From Hyphomicrobiales bacterium (GTDB lineage Bacteria; Pseudomonadota; Alphaproteobacteria; Rhizobiales; Rhizobiaceae): a stretch of DNA of 64,000 bases. The stretch lies in NCBI GenBank assembly GCA_900472395.1, contig UCHV01000001.1, positions 238,177-302,176 on the forward strand, given 5' to 3'. Position 1 is the first letter of the stretch; each line of letters opens with the position of its first letter. A program made the position numbers and the translations under genes. The notes below the pieces were generated by a model. It made no database searches and was not told the origin of the DNA. It saw nothing but the letters and a program-made list of their open reading frames with translations. Below, piece by piece: positions 33,052 to 43,092 of the stretch.

Positions 33052-33609
33052 ATGAAGCAGTTGACCGAAACCGAATTGAAAGCGTTGATGCTCTTATCCC
33101 TTGACGGGGACGAGACCGCATATCGCTGCCTGCTGGATATGCTGAGGCATCTGCTGGTCAGCTATTATGCGAGACGGCTCGGCGGTTCTGCGGCGGCCCA
33201 TGTGGATGATCTGGTGCAGGATACGCTGCTCGCCCTGCATCAACGCCGGATCACCTATGACCGCGCACGGCCGTTCACGGCATGGTTTTTCACGATTGCC
33301 CGGCACAAGCTGGTCGATCATCACCGGCGTTCAGGTGGACGTGCGCATGTCGGGCTGGAAGCAATCGGCGACGTGGCGGATGATTACAGCGAGGATGCGG
33401 TGGCCGCGAATATGGACGTCAACCGGCTGCTGGCCAGCCTGCCCGCGTGGCAGGGCGAGATGATCCGGCAGGTGCGACTGGAAGGGCGATCCGTCGCGGA
33501 AACGGCGGCGGGTGCAGGACGCACCGAAGCCATGGTGAAGATCGGCGTCCATCGTGGCATCAAGGCATTGGCTGCGAGATTGAGAGGCGAACGTGGCGAA
33601 GACGGATGA
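33052..33609 (+). CDS. ECF sigma factor (SigF-like, NrsF-controlled)
   Basis: A 185-residue ECF sigma factor. Region 2: HVDDLVQDTLLALHQRRITY and PFTAWFFTIARHKLVDHHRR. Region 4: LPAWQGEMIRQVRLEGRSV with helix-turn-helix AAGAGRTEAMVKIGVHRGIK. The next gene overlaps it and encodes an NrsF anti-sigma factor, so this is the membrane-tethered sigma type known from Caulobacter and rhizobia, active under metal or oxidative stress. The paired GTAACC promoters suggest its regulon includes the divergent Met-rich/MsrP-like unit. Confidence 0.92.
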   Translation: MKQLTETELKALMLLSLDGDETAYRCLLDMLRHLLVSYYARRLGGSAAAHVDDLVQDTLLALHQRRITYDRARPFTAWFFTIARHKLVDHHRRSGGRAHVGLEAIGDVADDYSEDAVAANMDVNRLLASLPAWQGEMIRQVRLEGRSVAETAAGAGRTEAMVKIGVHRGIKALAARLRGERGEDG

Positions 33610-34240
33610 TATGATCGACGATCTGGTGAAAGATCTGCTGCCGGTGCGCAAACACGCATTGCACAGGCTACTGATTCTTGCGCTTGTGCCGGGCATCGTA
33701 TTGTCGGCCGCATTCATCCTGCTGGGCCACGGTCTTCGCCCCGATCTTTCCACCGCAGTGTCGCAGGCAGCATTCTGGGCAAAATCCGCCTATCCGCTGC
33801 TGCTATCCATTGTGGGGGTGGTTGCCTTGGTCAAGGTGGCGCGTCCGGGCGGGCGCCCGGTTGCCGCTGCTGCCCCCGCGCTGATTATCTACAGCCTTTT
33901 GACCATGCTCGGCCTGCTGCAACTGAATGCCGCAACCTCACCGGCGGAACATCACCGACTGATCATGGGCATTTCCTACTGGTTCTGCCCGCTGATCATT
34001 CTGGCTGCGGGAGCGCCGCTGATGGCCGCAACCTTCTGGTTCCTGCGCCGCGCTGCGCCGACCCGACCACGCCTTGCCGGCTTCATCGCGGGCGGCACGG
34101 CTGGCTCCATCGGATCATGGGTTTACAGCTGGGGCTGTATCGAGAATGGCCTCACCTTTGTGGCGCTGTGGTACACGCTTGGTATTCTGTTATGCGGTTT
34201 TGTCGGGGCGGTGTGCGGAAGGCATTTCCTTCGATGGTAG
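33593..34240 (+). CDS. nrsF: NrsF-family (DUF1109) membrane anti-sigma factor
   Basis: A 215-residue protein with a short cytoplasmic N-terminus (DDMIDDLVKDLLPV) and six predicted helices, matching NrsF/DUF1109. The cysteines in SYWFCPLII and YSWGCIENG correspond to the conserved pair needed for sensing in the Caulobacter protein. It starts with a GTG inside the sigma gene (17-base overlap); an ATG at 33608 is an alternative. It should hold the sigma factor at the membrane until the signal arrives. Confidence 0.88.
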   Translation: MAKTDDMIDDLVKDLLPVRKHALHRLLILALVPGIVLSAAFILLGHGLRPDLSTAVSQAAFWAKSAYPLLLSIVGVVALVKVARPGGRPVAAAAPALIIYSLLTMLGLLQLNAATSPAEHHRLIMGISYWFCPLIILAAGAPLMAATFWFLRRAAPTRPRLAGFIAGGTAGSIGSWVYSWGCIENGLTFVALWYTLGILLCGFVGAVCGRHFLRW

Positions 34241-34396
34241 AAGGATATCCGCCCTTTTTTCAACTTTGCAAAACGTTCAATCGGGCGCCCGGACCAATTG
34301 ATCTTGAAGGAAAGCGAACCTCCAACTTGGAGATTTTGCGGCATGACAGACAACGGATCATGCCTTGAATAAAGACCGGATCCATTTCGTATTCTT

Positions 34397-36526
<2,130 letters not shown>

Positions 36527-36534
<8 letters not shown>

Positions 36535-37321
36535 TGTTTTGATCTCCCTGGAAATTTGGTCTGCGACGCGCAAGGAAGGCTGCAACACCCTCCTGCCCTT
36601 CGAGGCTCTCGCCGGCAGCGCCGATTGTTTGAAGTTCACGGTCCATGTGGCTCACGAAGCCATCGGACATGCCCGCCTGCATCAGCCAACGCGCCTGAGC
36701 GAGGGCCGATACGGCTTTGGTCGAAAGATCCGTTGCCAGTTCGATACCGGCGGCTGTGAGAGCGTCAGCCTCCACGAGACGAGAAACCAGTCCGATATCG
36801 ACGGCCTCATCGGCGCCGACCCGTCGATTGGTCAGAAGCAGGTCCTGTGCTCTGCGCAGCCCCACAAGCCTGGGCAGCATCCAGGTCATTCCCCCATCCG
36901 GCGTGAGGCCGATTCCGCCATATGCTGCGGTGAAGTGCGCCTGAGGCGTCGTAATGACGATGTCTCCGGCAATGGCCAAGCTCATGCCGGCCCCCGCCGC
37001 TGGTCCGTTCACGAGTGTGATCAACGGTTTTTTCATCGCCGCGAATTGCGCAAGGGCCTGATGCAAAGCCCCTGCCAGCCTTGCCAGGAATGCGGATATG
37101 CTGGTGGAGTTCTGGGCGAAGTCGCCGATGTCGCCGCCGACGCAGAACATACGTCCCGCGCCCGTTAAAACCACAACGCGTGTTGCAGGGTCGTGAGCGA
37201 CGCTATTGGCGGCCGCCAGCAAGGCATCCGCCATGGATTGGTTGAACGCGTTTCCCGCTTCCGGCCTGTTCAGCGTAATCACTGCCACGGGACCTTTTCG
37301 TTCGATAAGGACGTCAGTCAT
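36527..37321 (-). CDS. Enoyl-CoA hydratase/isomerase family protein, PaaG-like
   Basis: A 264-residue crotonase-fold enzyme. The oxyanion-hole regions are present (FCVGGDIGDF and GPAAGAGMSLAIAGD), but both hydratase glutamates are absent: Ser stands in the first position, and the second region reads GGIGLTPDGG with Asp. That Asp pattern is the one in PaaG-type delta3,delta2-enoyl-CoA isomerases, so isomerisation of a double bond is more likely than hydration. It is coupled to the thiolase downstream and starts 3 bases after... within the phosphotransferase stop region (4-base overlap). Confidence 0.87.
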
Positions 37322-38388
37322 CGGCAGGACTCCATTGCTTCAAGAGCAAGCTTCACGAGACGCGGATAGGCCGCCGCTCGCTCGGCTGCATGGGCGGATG
37401 AGGCTTGTCCGCGTGCCACGCGGCCTTTGATCCCGTGGAAGATCGCAGCGAGACGGAAGAAGTTGAACGCGATGTAGAAATCGTAATCGGGGATTCGGTC
37501 ACGGCCAGTATTGGCGCAGTATTCAGCGACGTACTCGGCTTCCGTCGGCAAGCTCACGGAGGCAGGTTCGACGTCGCCGATACCCGCCACGATGTCGGGC
37601 GGCATGCGATACATTATCGCGTGGTAGGCGAAATCAGCGAGCGGATGACCAAGCGTCGACAATTCCCAGTCCAGCACTGCGACAATGCGCGGTTGCACCG
37701 GGTGGAAGATCAGATTGTCGCAGCGGAAATCGCCGTGAACAATCCGGCTTTCATCCTCCTGGGGGACAGCCGCGGGCAACCATTCTATCAGGCGGTCCAT
37801 GCCCTCGTCGCGACCGGCATCCGTGTCCGCAAGATAGCTTTTCGACCAGCGCGCGATCTGACGCTCGAAGTAATTGCCATTCCGGCCGAAATCACCGAGC
37901 CGGAGCGCTTCGGGATCGAATTGGTGCAAGCGCGCCAGAACGCGATTCATCTCGGAAAAATAGGCCCGCCGCTCGCCAGCGGCGACTTCCCGGAAACCCG
38001 CGTCCCAGAAAATGCGGCCCTCCACCATGTCCATCACGAAAAACTTGGATCCGATGACGGTCTCATCGTCACAAAAGGCGTGAACACGCGGCACCGGAAA
38101 ATCCTGGTCGGCAAGCGCTTCTAAAACACGTGCTTCGCGATCAACTGCATGCGCTCCCTTGGCCAGTTGCCCGGCCGGTTGGCGGCGAAGGACGTAATTG
38201 GCACTTTTCGTGACGAGCTTGAAGGTGGGGTTTGACTGTCCTCCCTTGAACTTGAAGATTTCCAATGGCCCTTGAAAGCCTTCAACGTTTCCAGACAGCC
38301 AGGCTTCCAGCGTCTCGAGAACAAAGTCGAACCCGTCCCGCATGGCGGTCACACCCGCATTGGCGTCTGCGTTCAGAGCAAGGGTCAT
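37318..38388 (-). CDS. APH-family acyl-CoA-linked kinase (ACAD10/11 kinase-like)
   Basis: A 356-residue aminoglycoside-phosphotransferase-fold protein. The kinase catalytic loop HGDFRCDN is at 218-225, and the metal-binding DWE at 240-242 (VLDWELSTLGHPLADF). It lacks any antibiotic context. Next to an acyl-CoA dehydrogenase with the ACAD10/11-type DGPxEVH motif, overlapping by 4 bases, it looks like the kinase half of human ACAD10/11 or LvaA of Pseudomonas, which phosphorylates 4-hydroxyacyl-CoA. Start chosen at 38388; an upstream ATG at 38439 lies inside the dehydrogenase gene. Confidence 0.82.
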   Translation of the reverse strand: MTLALNADANAGVTAMRDGFDFVLETLEAWLSGNVEGFQGPLEIFKFKGGQSNPTFKLVTKSANYVLRRQPAGQLAKGAHAVDREARVLEALADQDFPVPRVHAFCDDETVIGSKFFVMDMVEGRIFWDAGFREVAAGERRAYFSEMNRVLARLHQFDPEALRLGDFGRNGNYFERQIARWSKSYLADTDAGRDEGMDRLIEWLPAAVPQEDESRIVHGDFRCDNLIFHPVQPRIVAVLDWELSTLGHPLADFAYHAIMYRMPPDIVAGIGDVEPASVSLPTEAEYVAEYCANTGRDRIPDYDFYIAFNFFRLAAIFHGIKGRVARGQASSAHAAERAAAYPRLVKLALEAMESCR

Positions 38389-39575
38389 GCCTCGTTCGCC
38401 TTTTTCCAGTCTCGTCTGATTTTTTTCGCCAAGGACCATTTGTGCACCTCGGTCGGGCCGTCGTAGATCCGAAATGCCCGGATTTCTCGAAAGACCTGTT
38501 CGACAATCGTGTCGCCGGTCACGCCCTGACCGCCCATCACCTGTATGCAGCGGTCGGCGACCCTCATCAGTGCCTCGGAGACAGCGACCTTCGCGATGGA
38601 ACTTTCGGCCGTCCCCAGCACGCCACCGTCGAGTATGTCAGCGCACCAGTAGATCATCAGTTCGGCCTGTCTCAGGTCGATCAGATTGTCGGCCAGCATG
38701 AAGCCAACCCCTTCGTGGTCGATGAGAGGTTTCCCGAACGCCACACGTCGGTTGGCATATTCGCTGGCGATTTCATTGGCTCGGATTGCGGCTCCCAGCC
38801 AGCGCATGCAGTGCGTCAGGCGTGCAGGTGACAGACGCACCTGAGCGTAACGGAACCCCTCACCGCTCTGCCCGAGCATTGCGTCCGCCGGTACGCGCAG
38901 ATTTTCGATGGAGACGACCGCGTGACCGCCCGGCATCGAACTATCGAGCGTGTCCATGACACGCTCGATACGAACTGCAGGATTGGGGAGATCGACAAGG
39001 AACATGCAGGCGCCATCTTCCGACTTTGCCATGATGATACCCATTCCGGCACCTTCCGCCCCGGTGATGTAAGTCTTGCGGCCATTGATGACCCAGTGAT
39101 TGCCTTCCAGTCGGCAGTTCGTCTTCATCATGGAAGGGTCGGAACCCGCGCCACCGTCTTCAGCGGGTTCGGTCATGAAAAATGCCGACCGCATCTCTCC
39201 CCGGATCATTGGCTCGAGGAACCGGGCCTTGAGTTGCGGCGAAGCCACCTGACCCAGCAAATACATGTTGCCTTCATCGGGCGCAGAGACGTTGCAGGCA
39301 ATTGGACCCAGCGGAGAAAGGCCGGAGCTGATCAGCACACAAGCGGTTTCCCGATGGCTGAGATGGTGGCCATCGGACAGGATGTGCGGCGTGAGGACGC
39401 CCGCCGCGCGGGCTTCTGCCTTCAGTGCCAGGACCAGATTTTCAGACGGGCCGTGCGGCGTCCGCCGAGGGTCTTTTTCATAGGGAACGACGGTGCCTCG
39501 CACGAAATGCTCGACGCGCGCGGCGATCTGCAATGCACGTTCCGACATGCCTCGCGTTTCAACAAGGAAAGTCAT
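38385..39575 (-). CDS. Acyl-CoA dehydrogenase, ACAD10/11-like
   Basis: A 396-residue flavoprotein of the ACAD family: FFMTEPAEDGGAGSDPSMM (FAD/substrate loop), NRRVAFGKPLIDHEGV and MGGQGVTGDTIVEQVFREIR. The residue at the usual catalytic Glu position is Asp372 in YDGPTEVHK; DGPxEVH is a mark of ACAD10/11 and LvaC-like enzymes, which remove phosphate from 4-phosphoacyl-CoA rather than only oxidising. It overlaps the kinase gene downstream and the SDR gene upstream by 4 bases each. Confidence 0.9.
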   Translation of the reverse strand: MTFLVETRGMSERALQIAARVEHFVRGTVVPYEKDPRRTPHGPSENLVLALKAEARAAGVLTPHILSDGHHLSHRETACVLISSGLSPLGPIACNVSAPDEGNMYLLGQVASPQLKARFLEPMIRGEMRSAFFMTEPAEDGGAGSDPSMMKTNCRLEGNHWVINGRKTYITGAEGAGMGIIMAKSEDGACMFLVDLPNPAVRIERVMDTLDSSMPGGHAVVSIENLRVPADAMLGQSGEGFRYAQVRLSPARLTHCMRWLGAAIRANEIASEYANRRVAFGKPLIDHEGVGFMLADNLIDLRQAELMIYWCADILDGGVLGTAESSIAKVAVSEALMRVADRCIQVMGGQGVTGDTIVEQVFREIRAFRIYDGPTEVHKWSLAKKIRRDWKKANEA

Positions 39576-40333
39576 TTTGGAGCCATCCGGATTGCGCCGT
39601 CCAGCCGAATGGTCTCTCCATTCAACATCACGTTTCCGATGATCGCTTCCACCATGTTTGCAAATTCTGCCGGATCGCCCAGACGGGGCGGAAATGGCAC
39701 TTGCTTGCCCAGGCTGTCCTGCGCTTCCTGCGGCAGCGTTGCCATCAATGGGGTCAGGAACAGACCGGGTGCGATTGTCATCACGCGTATTCCGTAGCGG
39801 GCGAATTCGCGTGCTATGGGCAAGGTCATACCCACGATGCCGCCCTTGGAGGCTGCATAGGCGGCCTGTCCGATCTGGCCATCGAACGCGGCGACAGAGG
39901 CGGTATTGATCACCACGCCACGTTCTTCGCCAACCGGATCGGCGGTGTGAAGCGCCGCTGCGAATTTCGAGAGAACGTTGAAAGAGCCCAGAAGGTTTAC
40001 CGAAATAATGGACGAGAAGTCTGCCAGCGGAAGTGGGTTTCCTTCGCGATCAATCACCTTCTTCGGTGGACCAATTCCTGCACAGTTGACCAGAATGCGC
40101 GCCTTGCCGTTCAACTCCTCCGCGGCTCGGATCGCGGCCTCGACCTCCGTCTCGTTGGTGACATTCACCTTGAAGAAGGAGCCGCCTACCGCATGCGCTT
40201 TCGCCTTTCCAAGCTCTTCGTTGAGATCGAAGATCGCCACTTTGGCGCCGGATCTGGCCAGCATGTCGACGGTAGCTCCGCCAAGTCCTGAAGCGCCACC
40301 TGTCACGATGGCTGCGTGTCCCTTGATATTCAT
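39572..40333 (-). CDS. SDR, type II 3-hydroxyacyl-CoA dehydrogenase-like
   Basis: A 253-residue classical SDR very like HSD10/HADH II. Cofactor motif TGGASGLG at 11-18, Asp36 after the second strand (NAD(H) preference), NCAG at 83-86, catalytic Ser146, Tyr159 and Lys163. The C-terminal part IAPGLFLTPLMATLPQEAQ is typical of the HSD10 group, which oxidises 3-hydroxy-2-methylacyl-CoA and related substrates. It fits as the third beta-oxidation step, or as an oxidoreductase for a 4-hydroxy/4-oxo pair. Confidence 0.9.
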   Translation of the reverse strand: MNIKGHAAIVTGGASGLGGATVDMLARSGAKVAIFDLNEELGKAKAHAVGGSFFKVNVTNETEVEAAIRAAEELNGKARILVNCAGIGPPKKVIDREGNPLPLADFSSIISVNLLGSFNVLSKFAAALHTADPVGEERGVVINTASVAAFDGQIGQAAYAASKGGIVGMTLPIAREFARYGIRVMTIAPGLFLTPLMATLPQEAQDSLGKQVPFPPRLGDPAEFANMVEAIIGNVMLNGETIRLDGAIRMAPK

Positions 40334-40337
40334 GGTC

Positions 40338-41900
40338 TCATCCTTTCATCAATTCCGGTTGTGCAGGACCTCGGGCGGGCCAATATTCTTCTCGCAGTTT
40401 GCGTTTGACGAGTTTTCCGGTTGGAGTACGCGGCAGCGATTGACGGAAATCGATGCTCTTTGGTGCCTTGATCCGCGACAAACGCTGGCGGCAATATTCA
40501 ATCAGTTCCTGGGCTTTCGCCGACGAAGCCTCCACGCCATCCTGCAGTTGGACAACGGCCTTCACCTCCTCGCCGAGATCCTCGTTGGGCACGCCGAAGA
40601 CGGCGACGTCGGCAACGTCAGGATGCTGGATCAGCAGGTCTTCGGTCTCCTGCGGATAGACATTCACCCCGCCGGAAATAATCGTGTATGCGGCGCGGTC
40701 AGTCAGAAAGAGATAACCCTCTTCATTGACATATCCGACATCCCCCAACGTCGAGCAGCCTGGCCGCAGATAGGCACTCGCCGTCTTCTCGGGATCGCGG
40801 CGGTACTGGAACTCGATCCCACTGTCGAAATAGACGTTTCCCACGATGCCCGGTGGAACCTCTCGTCCATTGTCATCTGTCACGACAATCGTTCCGATCA
40901 AGGATCGGCCTACGGTTCCGGGATAAGTCTGCCAGTCCTGCGTTGTGGTGAGCGCTATCCCGTTTGCTTCGGACCCTGCATAAAATTCGACGAGGACCGG
41001 CCCCCACCAATCGATCATGGCCGTTTTAATGTCCCTCGGGCAGGGAGCGGCAGCGTGAAAAGCAACTTTGAGCGACGACACGTCATAGCGCAGGCGCTCG
41101 TCTGCAGGTAACTTGAGCATTCGCACAAACATCGTCGGCACAAGCTGTATGTGCGTGACTTTGTATTGCTCGATCAGTCGAAGCGTCTCGCTTGCATCGA
41201 AGCGCTCCATGATGATGGCGGTGCCGCCCAGCATGACCGTTACCATCGAGGTGCGCAGCGGTGCCGCATGATAGAGCGGTGCGGGCGACAGATAGACGGT
41301 ATCCTCCGCCATGCGCCCTACTGTCTCACAAAGCACTTTCATCGGCTCGGGGAAGATTGTGTCGATGGGTTTGCGAACGAAGCTGCGTGCAATACCTTTC
41401 GGGCGCCCAGTTGTCCCCGACGAATAGAGAAGGTCGAAGCCGGTCACCTCGTCATCAACTGGTGTGGATGGCTGCATGGACTGCAACTGCTTCCAGTCGA
41501 TGTCGGGATCTGCGCACGGACCGCACAGAAAACAACGCAATGCCGGCAGTGAGGACCTCAGGCCTTCGAAAAGGCCGGAATATTTGCTTGAGACTACGGA
41601 CACCTTCGCCTCGCAATCCTCGACGATATAGGCGATCTCATCGATGGACAGATGGCTGCTGACGGCGGTGTAGAAAAGTCCGCTGCGTTGCGCCGCCCAT
41701 GTCAGAACGATGAAGTCCAGGCTGTTTTCGAACAGCAGCGCGATGTGATCGGCTGGACGGAGACCGAGGCTCCGAAATGCGTGCGCGGCTCGGTTCGACA
41801 GCACATCCAGCTCGGCGAAGGTGAGCGTGTCGCCACTTTCCGCCATTCGGTATGCAATCTTGTCCGGTTGTGATCTTGCGAAACCCGATGGATGCTTCAT
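40338..41900 (-). CDS. AMP-dependent acyl-CoA synthetase (first)
   Basis: A 520-residue ANL-superfamily ligase. The P-loop is YSSGTTGRPKGIA (about 150), the A8 hinge region TDRAAYTIISGGVNVYPQETE, and the terminal catalytic lysine is in PRTPTGKLVKRKL. It activates a carboxylic acid as its CoA thioester for the operon. GGAGG stands 8 bases before the ATG at 41900; another ATG 15 bases earlier is weaker. Substrate not evident. Confidence 0.92.
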   Translation of the reverse strand: MKHPSGFARSQPDKIAYRMAESGDTLTFAELDVLSNRAAHAFRSLGLRPADHIALLFENSLDFIVLTWAAQRSGLFYTAVSSHLSIDEIAYIVEDCEAKVSVVSSKYSGLFEGLRSSLPALRCFLCGPCADPDIDWKQLQSMQPSTPVDDEVTGFDLLYSSGTTGRPKGIARSFVRKPIDTIFPEPMKVLCETVGRMAEDTVYLSPAPLYHAAPLRTSMVTVMLGGTAIIMERFDASETLRLIEQYKVTHIQLVPTMFVRMLKLPADERLRYDVSSLKVAFHAAAPCPRDIKTAMIDWWGPVLVEFYAGSEANGIALTTTQDWQTYPGTVGRSLIGTIVVTDDNGREVPPGIVGNVYFDSGIEFQYRRDPEKTASAYLRPGCSTLGDVGYVNEEGYLFLTDRAAYTIISGGVNVYPQETEDLLIQHPDVADVAVFGVPNEDLGEEVKAVVQLQDGVEASSAKAQELIEYCRQRLSRIKAPKSIDFRQSLPRTPTGKLVKRKLREEYWPARGPAQPELMKG

Positions 41901-41939
41901 GACGTAACCTCCCAACTAGCGTCACTGGACACATGCGAA

Positions 41940-43088
41940 CTATCGCCTCTCCCCCAGGCCCAGTCCGCGTCCGATAATTTCCTTCATGATCTCCGAAGAG
42001 CCGGCATAGATGCGGCTTACTCTCGCGGAACAGTACATCCGGGCAATCTCGAACTCCTCCATGAAGCCCGCGCCGCCGTGCAGCTGCACGCAGCGATCGA
42101 CGACATCGCCTTCGACTTCGGAACAGAGCAGCTTGGCCTCGGCGGCAAGCTCGGACGTCAGTGTATGATCGAGGTGCTGGCGCGCGCAGTGATCGACGAA
42201 TGCCCACGCGCTATCCAGCCGTGTTTTCATCTCTGCCATGGCAAAGCGCGAATTCTGGAACTGGCCTATCGCCTTTCCGAAAGCTTTCCTCTCGGTGATG
42301 TAGGTGAGCGTGATATCGAACGCCCGCTGCGCATGCGCTATGAACTGTACTGCGCCGACCAGGCGTTCTTCGGGAAGATTGGCCATCATCATTCTGAAAC
42401 CGTCACGGGGATCGCCGAGCGCTGCATCCTTCGGCAGCCTGACATCTTCGAAGACGAGTTCTGCCGTGTCCTGTGATTTCAGCCCGATTTTTTCGAGTTT
42501 TCGCCCCCTGGAGAAACCAGGCGTTCCTTCGGGAACGAGAAAGAGGCCTATCTCATGCCGCCCCTGCCCGGTTCTCGCCGCGACAAGGACAAGCCCTGCC
42601 AGTATCCCGTTCGAAATGTATGTTTTGGCCCCGTTGAGTAACCAATGATCCCCGTGATCCTCCGCTTTCGTACGGATACCGGATAGGTCGGAGCCGGCAT
42701 CCGGCTCAGTCATTGCCACCGCAAGAACCGTGTCGCCGGAAACGATGCCCGGCATGTAGCGATCCTTCTGGGCCTCCGTTCCATACCGATGGATATATGG
42801 CCCGACGATACGGTTGTGCAGCGGGATATACAGTCCGTTTTCCCGTGCCGAAAGTTCCTCAATCAGCACCATGTCCATCCGGAAATCATCGAGACCGAGG
42901 CCACCGTACCGCTCATCGGCATACATGGCGAGCAAGCCCTGCCCGCCTGCGGATCGCCATACGTCACGGGCCACCATTCCGTTCCGCCGGAACTCCTCTG
43001 AGCGAGGATAGACTTCCGCTTCCGCCCACTTGCGCACTGTCGTTCGAAACATCTCGTGTTCCGGCTCGAAGAGGTATCGTTGGATCAT
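41940..43088 (-). CDS. Acyl-CoA dehydrogenase (second, FadE/LCAD-like)
   Basis: A 382-residue ACAD. AVAMTEPDAGSDLSGIRT, ERKAFGKAIGQFQNSRF and LHGGAGFMEEFEIARMYCSARV are the family signatures. The C-terminal YAGSSEIMKEIIGR has Ala at the usual Glu position, so the base is probably the Glu of another helix, as in long-chain and isovaleryl-CoA dehydrogenases. It starts 4 bases after the FadB/J-like stop. With the first ACAD it gives the operon two non-redundant dehydrogenases. Confidence 0.92.
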   Translation of the reverse strand: MIQRYLFEPEHEMFRTTVRKWAEAEVYPRSEEFRRNGMVARDVWRSAGGQGLLAMYADERYGGLGLDDFRMDMVLIEELSARENGLYIPLHNRIVGPYIHRYGTEAQKDRYMPGIVSGDTVLAVAMTEPDAGSDLSGIRTKAEDHGDHWLLNGAKTYISNGILAGLVLVAARTGQGRHEIGLFLVPEGTPGFSRGRKLEKIGLKSQDTAELVFEDVRLPKDAALGDPRDGFRMMMANLPEERLVGAVQFIAHAQRAFDITLTYITERKAFGKAIGQFQNSRFAMAEMKTRLDSAWAFVDHCARQHLDHTLTSELAAEAKLLCSEVEGDVVDRCVQLHGGAGFMEEFEIARMYCSARVSRIYAGSSEIMKEIIGRGLGLGERR

Positions 43089-43092
43089 CTGC

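Noticed and set aside
37318..38388. Aminoglycoside resistance gene
   Set aside because: The APH fold is real, but the operon context is acyl-CoA metabolism and resembles the ACAD10/11 or LvaA kinases.
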